The position numbers and the translations under genes were made by a program. A DNA stretch of 44,412 bases, taken from positions 1 to 44,412 of the IMG/VR virus record IMGVR_UViG_3300029258_002106; one strand, 5' to 3'. This document shows, piece by piece, positions 8,330 to 15,725 of this stretch; the stretch's first letter is position 1; each line of letters opens with the position of its first letter. The notes beneath the pieces were generated by a model. It was given only the letters and a program-made list of their open reading frames with translations. It ran no database searches and was not told the origin of the DNA. This DNA comes from a virus.

Positions 8330-9484
8330 ATGGCAAAGAAGTGGCCAGAGTCCAAATGGAACGAGGAGCTCTATAAAGCCTACCTCATTTTGAAAGAGCA
8401 TGAGAGGGGGATGATTAGAGACCCCGACTTGAAAGACCTGACCCAAGCCCAACTTGCTAAGAAGTTAGGAGTCTCTGTCTCAACTCTAACCACGGGGTTG
8501 AAGAATAGGGGTCTTCCCACTATCCCAAAGGATATGCTCTTAGACTTGGGTGAATATCTTCAAATCGAGCAACTCCAAAAAGCAAAGGAAGCGTCCTTAG
8601 TTTTTGTCGATACGAAGAAGGCTGAGAACCCTAATTGGAGGGAATTTGCAGACTTAGCTGAAACCAACCAACAGATAGAGAAAAGGACCGCCAGCACCCA
8701 ACGCATCGCGACTGTGAAGATTGAGACCCAAAGGCCGATTGCCATAATGTTCACTAGTGATTGGCACCTAGGCGATCGACACACTGATCACTTATCATGG
8801 AGAAAGGATATTGAGTTCCTTTTGGAAACTCCTCGTCTCTACATGATAGACCTAGGCGATGACCGTCAAAATGCGAGAAGGTTTAGGGTACTAGCTAATG
8901 TTCTCAATCAAGTTCTCTCCCCAAAGCAACAAGCTTTGATGATGCGGGACCTCATCGATGAAATTACTCGCGAGGATAAGCTTCTTGCTAAGATCGGCGG
9001 TAATCATGATGAGGAATGGGATGAGAGGCTGTTTGGAGAAGCTATGCAGAGGTATCTATGTGAGAAGATGAAAGCTCCACGCTTCAGAAATAGGGGTTTG
9101 ATAAAACTCACAGTAGGGGAAACCCTTTATACTCTGCTGGTCTTTCATAAGACACGCTTCAGGAGTTTCCTGAGAAGGACTCATGGAGCATGGAGAGAAT
9201 ATGAACTATCCTACCCAGCTGATATTGTAGCAGGAGGACATGATCATGAACCAGGACTTGAACACTATCACCATTATAGACTCGCAGCCGAAGCTGGAAT
9301 GGGATTCGGCGGTGAAACCTATCTTGTCAAAACCGGTACGTATCAGGATAGTGATTATGGATGGAAATACTTTCACAATGGTGGATTCCCCGCCAACTAC
9401 ACCGTCATCCTTTGGCCAGACCAAAAGAAGATGCAGTTCTTTAGTGATCCTAAAGATGCGGTCCAGTTCATGAATTCAAACTAA
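8330..9484 (+). CDS. HTH-metallophosphoesterase fusion
   Basis: The N-terminal part of this 384-residue protein includes a helix-turn-helix (LTQAQLAKKLGVSVSTLTTGLKNRG, about residues 40-65). From about residue 138 there is a calcineurin-like phosphoesterase domain showing the full metal-site series: SDWHLGD, DLGDDRQN, GGNHDEEWDE and GGHDHEPG. Such enzymes hydrolyse phosphodiesters or phosphomonoesters with two metal ions. An MRE11/SbcD-like nuclease or a cyclic-nucleotide phosphodiesterase are possibilities, and the HTH suggests DNA targeting. It is the last rightward gene, between two terminators, with AAAGGAG before the ATG. Confidence 0.8.
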   Translation: MAKKWPESKWNEELYKAYLILKEHERGMIRDPDLKDLTQAQLAKKLGVSVSTLTTGLKNRGLPTIPKDMLLDLGEYLQIEQLQKAKEASLVFVDTKKAENPNWREFADLAETNQQIEKRTASTQRIATVKIETQRPIAIMFTSDWHLGDRHTDHLSWRKDIEFLLETPRLYMIDLGDDRQNARRFRVLANVLNQVLSPKQQALMMRDLIDEITREDKLLAKIGGNHDEEWDERLFGEAMQRYLCEKMKAPRFRNRGLIKLTVGETLYTLLVFHKTRFRSFLRRTHGAWREYELSYPADIVAGGHDHEPGLEHYHHYRLAAEAGMGFGGETYLVKTGTYQDSDYGWKYFHNGGFPANYTVILWPDQKKMQFFSDPKDAVQFMNSN

Positions 9485-9524
9485 TATAATCACTTCAACG
9501 AACTATAATATACACAAAGAGAGA

Positions 9525-9554
9525 CCCAGGCCTTGATGGCCTGGGCTTCTTTTT
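9525..9554 (+). terminator. Terminator between converging transcription units
   Basis: An 8-bp perfect stem (CCCAGGCC / GGCCTGGG, loop TTGAT) is followed on the plus strand by TTCTTTTT. It ends the late rightward unit just before the 3' end of the leftward unit (9561). On the opposite strand the hairpin is followed by a weaker T-containing stretch, so it may also act bidirectionally. Confidence 0.8.
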
Positions 9555-9560
9555 GTGGGT

Positions 9561-9857
9561 CTACCAGTTGAGTAATCTTTTGAGGCGGTAATAGATAGGG
9601 ATTGCTTCGATGAACTCTTCCCTTTGAAGATGTAACCTAAGGTCTATCCAGTCCTCTATTCCTTGGTAGGACATTGGCGGCTTCCCCCCTTTGTATTTGC
9701 GGGGAGCATGGCGACGAGTAAACTGGGTCTTCTTATTCGGATCAATGGGTAGATAAGCAAAGTCCTCAGCGGTAAGCTCTGCGGCAAACACTTCCATTTT
9801 GCTTACCAGAACTGAGAAGGCTAGTCGTCTATGATAACGAGTAGCGTGTTTGGTCAT
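9561..9857 (-). CDS. Hypothetical protein, last gene of the leftward unit
   Basis: This 98-residue protein is not recognised. It is basic, with a central segment rich in Lys, Arg and Gly (KKTQFTRRHAPRKYKGGKPPM) flanked by helices, suggesting a small nucleic-acid-binding protein. GGAGG lies eight bases upstream of the ATG, and the start overlaps the preceding gene by 29 bases. There are no cysteines or membrane segments. Confidence 0.65.
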   Translation of the reverse strand: MTKHATRYHRRLAFSVLVSKMEVFAAELTAEDFAYLPIDPNKKTQFTRRHAPRKYKGGKPPMSYQGIEDWIDLRLHLQREEFIEAIPIYYRLKRLLNW

Positions 9858-10389
9858 TGACCGTAACCTCCTTGAGTAACCCTTCTTCCTTCAATCTTCG
9901 TAAGATTTGCCGGACTGCACTTTCTGGTCTTCTAGCAGTGTGTATCTTCCGGGCCAGGCTGTACAGGGTGTCAAGCGTGCAGCCTTCTGGCTGCTCTAAA
10001 TATGAAATGATGGTGTTGGTGAGAGACGGCCCTCTACGGGCTTCTAGGGGCTTTAGCTCCAGGTCTTCCATAAGAACTTTTAGGACTTCTTCAGTGGGGT
10101 TATCAAGGAAGAAAAGGATTTGCTCGGTAATCTCCTCTCCTTGTTCGATAGCCCAATTGACCAATTTCTCAATGGTGGAGGGGTCTGGTAGAACTGGTTC
10201 TTCCCACTGCATTGGTTCTGCCGAGGCTGGTACTTCATCCCAGAAGAGCAGTGCATTATGAAAACGCTGATACCTTCTGCGGATGAAAGTGCGGTTCGGC
10301 TTCTTGCCTTGCAACTTGAGGAGCTCAGCTTCCTGGTCAATGTCGGCTTTATCAATAGGACCTAGGGTGAGGGGCTCCTTATCCTTCAT
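9829..10389 (-). CDS. Winged-helix-type DNA-binding protein, unknown role
   Basis: The ATG at 10389 (MKDKEPLTLGPID) has a GGAG seven bases upstream and overlaps the preceding gene by 11 bases, giving 186 residues. The C-terminal third reads as a winged helix: ISYLEQPEGCTLDTLYSLARKI, then ESAVRQILRRLKEEGLLKEV and a short wing (TVNDQTRYSLS). The middle is acidic and helical. I infer a phage transcriptional regulator or a replication accessory factor; no specific family is recognised. Confidence 0.65.
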   Translation of the reverse strand: MKDKEPLTLGPIDKADIDQEAELLKLQGKKPNRTFIRRRYQRFHNALLFWDEVPASAEPMQWEEPVLPDPSTIEKLVNWAIEQGEEITEQILFFLDNPTEEVLKVLMEDLELKPLEARRGPSLTNTIISYLEQPEGCTLDTLYSLARKIHTARRPESAVRQILRRLKEEGLLKEVTVNDQTRYSLS

Positions 10390-10963
10390 CGATGAACTCC
10401 ACATATTCTGTGGTTTCTCCCTCGGGTACAACGAACTGGACTTTACCAGGTAGGAACCAAAGCCGAGTGTTTTTGAAATGAGCTTCAAGTTCTCGGGCCT
10501 TGGTGTTTACCTTGAAGGAGAAGGGCGCCTTGTTAGTGCTTCGAGGAAGCATTACAAATGCTCGATCAATAATCTCCTGGGTAAGTTCCTTGGTAATGGC
10601 ATAGGTACTATCAACTCGTCCTTGGTGTGTGTAAGAATGAAGCTTGCGTTGGCCTGCGTAGAGGATATAACGAAGCTGACCATCAGGGTTATTGTGGACA
10701 TGATACATAGTCCGGGTCTTATCTTTGGGAGGTTGACAGACTACAACGAGAGTACCTTTACGAATGCCTGTGATGAGGGTTTGAACCTGGGAGTAAAGGG
10801 TTTCGGTAGCATCAAAGGTAGCAGCTCCAATGTCTGGAGCAAGCTTAGTCTCTTGTTTCCTTGGTTCAGGAGGAGCTTGACCTGAGTTGCGCATCTTTTT
10901 GCGATAAGCTCTCCTCTGAGCTTTGGTGGTGCAATTTGCGGGGTAATCATACTTGGTTGCCAT
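10379..10963 (-). CDS. Hypothetical basic protein
   Basis: The start at 10963 follows AGGAGG by four bases and yields 194 residues. The N-terminus is strongly basic with a Lys/Arg run (KAQRRAYRKKMRNSG). A mixed alpha/beta domain follows with KGTLVVVCQPPKDK and DGQLRYILYAGQRKLHSY. I do not recognise the family. The basic leader resembles that of small phage DNA- or RNA-binding proteins. Only seven bases separate it from the upstream gene. Confidence 0.6.
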   Translation of the reverse strand: MATKYDYPANCTTKAQRRAYRKKMRNSGQAPPEPRKQETKLAPDIGAATFDATETLYSQVQTLITGIRKGTLVVVCQPPKDKTRTMYHVHNNPDGQLRYILYAGQRKLHSYTHQGRVDSTYAITKELTQEIIDRAFVMLPRSTNKAPFSFKVNTKARELEAHFKNTRLWFLPGKVQFVVPEGETTEYVEFIDEG

Positions 10964-10971
10964 TTTGCCTC

Positions 10972-11196
10972 CTAGTCGAATAGGCTTGGTCCACCGAGAC
11001 AACTTCTCAGATCATCAAGCCAGTTCTTTGAGTCGTCGGGGCTTTGGCTAATCTGGCGGTCGATGGTAACTTGAAGTTGAATGCGACCAGTTAGCATAAC
11101 CCAGTCGTAACCATGAAATTCGAACTCGACAATCTTGGAGCATCTAGCGATGAAATCTTCTCTCCAGTACTCTTGACGCTTTTGCTCGTAGGTCAT
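10972..11196 (-). CDS. Hypothetical small protein
   Basis: This 74-residue protein is not recognised. The ATG at 11196 shares a base with the stop of the preceding gene (TAATG), and translation therefore probably depends on coupling. The sequence opens TYEQKRQEYWREDFIARCSKIVEFEF and has a beta segment GYDWVMLTGRIQLQVTID. There are no metal-binding clusters. Confidence 0.55.
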   Translation of the reverse strand: MTYEQKRQEYWREDFIARCSKIVEFEFHGYDWVMLTGRIQLQVTIDRQISQSPDDSKNWLDDLRSCLGGPSLFD

Positions 11197-11441
11197 TAGA
11201 TTGCCCAATCTCCACAACCGGTGCGCTCTGTGTACCAACTCTCTTTGCAATTGGGGTTGGTGCACCTGAACTCAAACCAGTCGGGGTCTCCTAGTTCATC
11301 AGGTTCTCCACAGTTGAGGATTTCAAGTTCTTCTCCACAGCAAGGGCAGGTATTCTCAAAAAGCATGAAGATGGTCTGGCCTTGGTCCTCATAAGCTACT
11401 TGACGGTCGCGAGGGAAGATTACATGGGGAAAGGGTATCAT
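11196..11441 (-). CDS. Zn-ribbon miniprotein
   Basis: Two in-frame ATGs exist. The one at 11450 sits directly against GAAGGAG, while the one at 11441 has that ribosome binding site nine bases upstream, so 11441 is preferred (81 residues, MIPFPHVIFP). A four-cysteine zinc ribbon is visible: CPCCGEELEIL, then CTNPNC about 25 residues on, inside FEFRCTNPNCKESWY. It is one of several small Zn-ribbon proteins in this genome. The function is unknown. Confidence 0.65.
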   Translation of the reverse strand: MIPFPHVIFPRDRQVAYEDQGQTIFMLFENTCPCCGEELEILNCGEPDELGDPDWFEFRCTNPNCKESWYTERTGCGDWAI

Positions 11442-11442
11442 C

Positions 11443-11748
11443 TTAGGCATCTCCTTCGTGAAGTAGTTCTTCGAGTTCACTTTCAACTAAGTCATCAAAG
11501 TTGTTGACCATCTGTTCGAGCTTGTTGAGCTCTTTGCGAAGATCGGTGATGGTGAAGTAGAAATCCATTTCCTGCCAGTAGTGGGTGGTTCTAATCAATG
11601 CTCTGGCACTCTCTGCTTTCTTGATCGCTTGGAATAGATCAACAGAAGCAGCTTTGAGGATAACCTTCATCTCATCGAGCTTGATAATCTCTCCTAGAGC
11701 GATACGGAATTGAAGCTGTTCTAAGTTCTGCTTTGCTTTCTCGTTCAT
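11443..11748 (-). CDS. Hypothetical helical protein, first gene after the internal promoter
   Basis: This 101-residue protein is predicted almost entirely helical and charged (KQNLEQLQFRIALGEIIKL, DLRKELNKLEQMVNNFDDLVESELEELL), with coiled-coil-like heptads in the C-terminal half. It is not recognised. GGAGG lies eight bases before the ATG. It is the first gene downstream of the promoter at 11783-11811, so this distal group can be expressed separately from the replication genes. Confidence 0.65.
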   Translation of the reverse strand: MNEKAKQNLEQLQFRIALGEIIKLDEMKVILKAASVDLFQAIKKAESARALIRTTHYWQEMDFYFTITDLRKELNKLEQMVNNFDDLVESELEELLHEGDA

Positions 11749-11782
11749 TTTGGGGACCTCCTAGTCCGTCAGATGTACATAT

Positions 11783-11811
11783 ACTATATCAGACTTCGTC
11801 GAGTTTGTAAA
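11783..11811 (-). promoter_or_regulatory. Sigma70-type promoter for the distal leftward genes
   Basis: On the minus strand, TTTACA (11811-11806) and TATAGT (11788-11783) are separated by exactly 17 bases. The same TTTACA-17-TATRRT arrangement occurs in the late promoter at 27808. It lies directly downstream of a terminator and about 35 bases before the 11748 ATG. This is a consensus match by eye, with no transcription-start evidence. Confidence 0.7.
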
Positions 11812-11845
11812 CCCCCCTTATAATAAAGAAAGGAGATGGTTTGCA

Positions 11846-11883
11846 AAGGAAAAGACCCCTGGCCGGCCCCAAAGCCAGGGGTC
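11846..11883 (-). terminator. Terminator within the leftward unit
   Basis: A 10-bp perfect stem (GACCCCTGGC / GCCAGGGGTC, at 11854-11863 and 11874-11883) has a 10-base loop. On the minus strand it is followed by TTTTCCTTTG. It would end transcription from the replication genes. The promoter at 11783-11811 then restarts transcription, so the two together form a regulatory boundary. Confidence 0.8.
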
Positions 11884-11910
11884 AAGGAGGTTTACCCGCA
11901 GTGTGCTTGA

Positions 11911-12357
11911 CTAGGAGGTTGCTTCTTTGGTAGGGATGGGGCCTAAGACGATGATTTCTATCTCGCCTTGTTGCAGAAAGGTTACCCATTCAGGAGCTTG
12001 TTCCCATCGCTGAGTGAACTTTCCAATAAGCTGCTCAGCAGTGGCTAGGTGGTCAAAAGCTCGGAGGGTATCATACCCGTAACCAGTTTGATCCTTTACA
12101 GTTTCCGATGGAACATGGTTCAATTTCTCAATAAGCTCAGCTTTCAACTGAACTGCAAATTCCTGGAAGGATTGCTTGGTGCTTTTCTTCATTGGTTGTT
12201 TCCCAGCTGGGGCTTTACCACTCGCCCCACGCTTCAGCTTCCTGATCCTTCGCCTGATCCTTCGCATCTGCTTCTTCTTTTCCTCCGGATCGAGCTCGGT
12301 GTTGTTCCTCACTTCCTCGAGGGTTGCCTCTAGTTTCGCTAGCTTTTCTTCTGACAT
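11911..12357 (-). CDS. Hypothetical charged helical protein overlapping the exonuclease gene
   Basis: The start of this 148-residue protein has AAGGAGG upstream and lies inside the 3' end of the exonuclease gene, so 143 bases are read in two frames. The first 55 residues are very highly charged and helical (EEKKKQMRRIRRRIRKLKRG). The remainder is a compact domain ending EIEIIVLGPIPTKEATS. It is not recognised. The basic helix suggests nucleic-acid or acidic-tail binding. It is the last gene before the internal terminator. Confidence 0.6.
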   Translation of the reverse strand: MSEEKLAKLEATLEEVRNNTELDPEEKKKQMRRIRRRIRKLKRGASGKAPAGKQPMKKSTKQSFQEFAVQLKAELIEKLNHVPSETVKDQTGYGYDTLRAFDHLATAEQLIGKFTQRWEQAPEWVTFLQQGEIEIIVLGPIPTKEATS

Positions 12358-13153
12358 GGTCTGTGACCTCCTTCATTATCTTTCGCAAGTAAAGTTCGAT
12401 AGCCGGTGCTATCACATAAGTGTAGTGATCTTGCCGGAGCCAATCAAGTACCTCTGCCGGAGTGGGTTTAGCAAGGTAAGTGCCTGGCCAAGGTAGAACA
12501 GTGAGGTAGCAGTTCCTTGCTACCTCATCATATCCAAAAAGTTGTATTGCTCTCCCCCAAGGATCAGGGTGGTGGAGGACATCGATGAAGAGCTCGAGTT
12601 GCCTAGGAGGAACTAACCTAGGAATGGAGTCGGAATGATCGCCCATGATCGCTATTGACAATAACACATCATGGGGAGTGTGAATATGAGGAGCAAGGGT
12701 CTTCTGCATTCGGTTAGCAAAGGTCTTGATGGTAACCTCTTCCTGATCCGTTTTGAACAACCTGATCCTTGGCCTTAGCTGGAGTAAGTCTTTATCAATC
12801 CCCGTTACCGTTATATCCTGGAAAGGATACATGAGGGAATACAAAGCAATCAGATCATCAGCCTCTAACCCTTCTACTTCCGCTATGGCTAAAGTAGGGT
12901 CAGCTCTGATCATCTCCTTGAACCTGTCCACTCGCTCTTTCCTCTCCAATCTTTCCGGGTGATCAATGTACTGGTTCCTTCTGCGACTTTTGTAATCTGG
13001 ATAGAAGTCTTCCCGGTAAGATGAGGAGGAGTCCATTAGGAAGATTGCTCCGTTATTCTTTGAGAATGCCCATTTCGCTGTGTCCCAGGCCGAAGCCTTC
13101 CGAGCATCAACTCCATAGGTCCAACTGACATAACCTCCATCAACTAGATGCAT
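12215..13153 (-). CDS. 5'-3' exonuclease (FEN/T5 flap endonuclease family)
   Basis: The ATG at 13153 is preferred to one 18 bases earlier because GGAG lies eight bases upstream, giving 312 residues. Motifs of the Mg-dependent 5'-nuclease family appear in order: YREDFYPDYKSRR (arch/helix region), EVEGLEADDLIAL, TGIDKDLLQL and IMGDHSDSIPRL. The family removes RNA primers and flaps, usually as the N-terminal domain of DNA polymerase I. Here it is a separate gene downstream of a PolA polymerase. The last 45 residues are low-complexity and charged, ending in GEW, and lie in the region overlapping the next gene. Confidence 0.85.
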   Translation of the reverse strand: MHLVDGGYVSWTYGVDARKASAWDTAKWAFSKNNGAIFLMDSSSSYREDFYPDYKSRRRNQYIDHPERLERKERVDRFKEMIRADPTLAIAEVEGLEADDLIALYSLMYPFQDITVTGIDKDLLQLRPRIRLFKTDQEEVTIKTFANRMQKTLAPHIHTPHDVLLSIAIMGDHSDSIPRLVPPRQLELFIDVLHHPDPWGRAIQLFGYDEVARNCYLTVLPWPGTYLAKPTPAEVLDWLRQDHYTYVIAPAIELYLRKIMKEVTDHVRRKASETRGNPRGSEEQHRARSGGKEEADAKDQAKDQEAEAWGEW

Positions 13154-13340
13154 ACTTATTCTCCGCCCCATGGATTGGTGTAGGTAAGAACTTCCTCCTC
13201 ATGTAGTGGCTCACGCAGACTCCTACATCATCCCAAGGTGTTCGGTGGATGGAAGTGACAAATTCTGGAGCTTTACCTACGGGGAACTTGAACTCCTGGG
13301 TCGCCTTGCATTCTTCACACTCATAAATATAGACTGGCAT
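13140..13340 (-). CDS. FmdB-like small zinc-ribbon protein
   Basis: This 66-residue protein begins MPVYIYECEECKATQEFKF, the characteristic start of FmdB-type putative regulatory zinc ribbons (YxYxCxxC). The usual second CxxC pair is not present; a single Cys lies in VCVSHYMRRKF, so metal binding may be incomplete or use His. The gene sits three bases downstream of the polymerase and overlaps the exonuclease gene by 14 bases. Confidence 0.65.
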   Translation of the reverse strand: MPVYIYECEECKATQEFKFPVGKAPEFVTSIHRTPWDDVGVCVSHYMRRKFLPTPIHGAENKYASS

Positions 13341-13343
13341 GAT

Positions 13344-15725
13344 CTACTCCCATAAGTCATCATTTCCAAAGAGCGCTTCCATATCGGCAGCGAGTTGATC
13401 AGGTACTTCCCATTCATCATCAACCTCTTTTGGAGGAAGGGGTTGAAGGTCTCCCGATGAGCAGGGGAAGATTTCAACTGGATTGTAGTTCTCATTGGTT
13501 GTTTCCGTATGAGCCCAGGTTTTCCCTAGGATCAACTCCCCCACGATTGGTAGGGCTCCCCAAAGAGGTAAGTCTTTGAGGGGAGTTTGAGAAAGCGAGT
13601 TGAAACCATATCTCACAGCTTCAACCACCAGGTCTACTTCATCGGGGTAAACATCCAGTAAGGTAGAGTCGTGAACTCCAAAGAGGGGAAGAGTCTTTGC
13701 TTGATGCTGGTGGAGATAGTCATCAGTAGCTCGGAAGATTTGAAGAGTGATATCCGAAGCCAAGCTCTGGATCGGGGTATTGACTGCTTTCCTTCGAACC
13801 CCTCCTTCACCCTCACTAAAAGCCACTGGAGATAAGTCTCGCTGTCTCCCAAAGAGTGTAGTAGACCAAAGAGTGCGGATAGCTTCTGAGCCAGTATTAT
13901 CAAGCCAGGTGTTCAATCCTTTGAAACTTCCTAGCACTGCGGAAAGGATGTGCTCGACCTCTTGAACGGAAGCTCCGGTTCGTCGAGCTAGTCCTTCTGG
14001 TGATCCGCCGTAGAGTAATCCAAAGGTTACCCCCTTAGACTTCTTCCTTTGTAAAGCGGAGACTTGATCTTCTGGGACTTGGTAAGCCATAGCAGCAATG
14101 GCTTGGTGAGGGTCTTCTTTGAGAATGAACTCGGCAAAGAGAGGGTCATTGGAGAGGAGAGCTGCTACCCTCAGCTCTGCTTGGGATAAGTCAATCAATC
14201 CAATGAACCCTTTCTCAAAGCGGGAGATGAATAAGGTCTTCACGGGTCCGGTCCGCTTGACCTGTTGGAGATTGGGGTCAGCACAGGAAAGCCGCCCAGT
14301 ACGAGTCCCTGCTAACTTCATCCTAGGATGTAACCGCCCATCCCCAGCATCTTCCATAAAGCCTGTGTAGGATTGAAGGAACTCTAGCTCCTTGGTTTGT
14401 TCTCGGAGCCCAAGGATTTGACCTACAACTGAGTAATTAGGCTGGAGCTCAAGCAACACATCCTCAGCTACGGAGGGTCTGCCCGTCGGGGTTTTCTTTC
14501 TCAAAGGTACATCCTGTTCCTTGAGGAAATCAGCCACTTGCATTGGGCTATTCCAGTTGACCTCATACTGAGCTAGGCTATTCAACTTTGCTCTGGTGTT
14601 CTCTACTCCTTGTTCGTACCGGGGAAGTAATTCCTCCAGCTTTTCTTTATCAATCTCTACTCCTTGCCATCTCATCCTAGCAACTTTGGGCACCAAAGCA
14701 TTCAACAAAAGTTGAGCAGTACACTGCTCAGGTAAGAGCTGAAAGATTTCACTCGTACTGAAAAGGTCTTCGGCTAGGTAATCCAAAGACTGGGTTCCTC
14801 CAAAGGAGCGAGGGCCCGGGCGGTCAGTCTTCATTGTGGATAAGTGCTTCAATGATAATACTGGCTCCCCTAAGACATGCCACATCAACATGGTATCATA
14901 AGAAGCATTCTCCCAGGCTTCCCCAGTGTGCACATCCAGATGATAAAGGTCAAAAGCGAAGTTATGACCAATCAGCTGTGTCTCTTCTAGGATCGAACGA
15001 AGTTCTTTGAGCTGGCCTTGTGTTGGGTCTAAGATCACATAAGCAGTGCCATCACCTTCCCGGAGCAAACCTATTCGGGTGATACTTGAATGATAAGGAT
15101 CGAGGGCATCTTCACCAGCCGTTTCAATATCCAAGTAGACCCTTGGAGTTGGCCGGAAGTCTGAGGGAGTGTGAAGAACTACAATCGAAGGACTTTCTGG
15201 ATCGGGTAACTCAAAGAACCTTTGCAAATCCCTAGCAAGCATCGGTCCCTTGAGTGGGTCACGAGCCACTGCTGCGAAGTGAAAAGTGGGAACTACATAC
15301 GATTCAATCTCAGGATTGTAGAAGAAAGTCCCATGATCATCCCTCAGTTTTTGAAAACCAGGGCAGAGAGCTTTAGCCGGAACGGCTCCTAAAGCAAGTA
15401 CCCTAGGAATACGGTCTTGATAATCGAGCATCGCTTTTAGCTCCTGGACCATTCCAGGATAGTACTTCCTTATCAACTTCACTCCAGGGTTCTTTCCGGG
15501 CTTCACTGGTTCTTTGACTAAGTTGGTGACATAGACATTCTCGGGTGCTGCACCAAGGATGTTCTTCAGCATCCTATGAGAGCTTGCCCCAAAAGGTTCA
15601 TTAGCTCGACCTTTAGGCCGACGAGTTGATGGGGCTATTCCTACAAAAGCAAAGGGAGCTGAGAGTCCCCCCTTCCCTGGAAGTGCATTCTCATTAGTCG
15701 GTTCAGGATCAAGGTATAACTTCAT
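13344..15725 (-). CDS. DNA polymerase A with N-terminal uracil-DNA-glycosylase-like domain
   Basis: Residues about 20-165 of this 793-residue protein resemble the UDG superfamily: FVGIAPSTRRPKG, VYVTNLVKEPVKPG, RVLALGAVPAKAL and PTFHFAAVARDP. The Fe-S cysteines and classic catalytic acid are not evident, so activity is uncertain. Residues about 195-330 are a 3'-5' exonuclease (DIET at 199, GHNFAFD at 253); a clear third-motif Asp was not found. Residues about 345-735 are the family A polymerase: motif A IDLSQAELR (Asp512), motif B RKKSKGVTFGLLYG (Lys564, Phe568, Tyr572), and motif C VHDST, where the usual Glu after Asp686 is Ser687. A similar UDG-PolA arrangement is known in SPO1-type phages. 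The C-terminus is acidic, ending DDLWE. Confidence 0.92.
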   Translation of the reverse strand: MKLYLDPEPTNENALPGKGGLSAPFAFVGIAPSTRRPKGRANEPFGASSHRMLKNILGAAPENVYVTNLVKEPVKPGKNPGVKLIRKYYPGMVQELKAMLDYQDRIPRVLALGAVPAKALCPGFQKLRDDHGTFFYNPEIESYVVPTFHFAAVARDPLKGPMLARDLQRFFELPDPESPSIVVLHTPSDFRPTPRVYLDIETAGEDALDPYHSSITRIGLLREGDGTAYVILDPTQGQLKELRSILEETQLIGHNFAFDLYHLDVHTGEAWENASYDTMLMWHVLGEPVLSLKHLSTMKTDRPGPRSFGGTQSLDYLAEDLFSTSEIFQLLPEQCTAQLLLNALVPKVARMRWQGVEIDKEKLEELLPRYEQGVENTRAKLNSLAQYEVNWNSPMQVADFLKEQDVPLRKKTPTGRPSVAEDVLLELQPNYSVVGQILGLREQTKELEFLQSYTGFMEDAGDGRLHPRMKLAGTRTGRLSCADPNLQQVKRTGPVKTLFISRFEKGFIGLIDLSQAELRVAALLSNDPLFAEFILKEDPHQAIAAMAYQVPEDQVSALQRKKSKGVTFGLLYGGSPEGLARRTGASVQEVEHILSAVLGSFKGLNTWLDNTGSEAIRTLWSTTLFGRQRDLSPVAFSEGEGGVRRKAVNTPIQSLASDITLQIFRATDDYLHQHQAKTLPLFGVHDSTLLDVYPDEVDLVVEAVRYGFNSLSQTPLKDLPLWGALPIVGELILGKTWAHTETTNENYNPVEIFPCSSGDLQPLPPKEVDDEWEVPDQLAADMEALFGNDDLWE

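Noticed and set aside
9504-9509. Exact TATAAT between the metallophosphoesterase stop and the terminator
   Set aside because: The -35 position (CTAATA) is poor and any transcript would enter the terminator immediately.
12373-12382. Short recurring motif like CTTTCGCAAG (also near 23760 and 27645)
   Set aside because: The copies are few, lie in different contexts (two are inside coding sequence) and are within what chance may give in this codon context.
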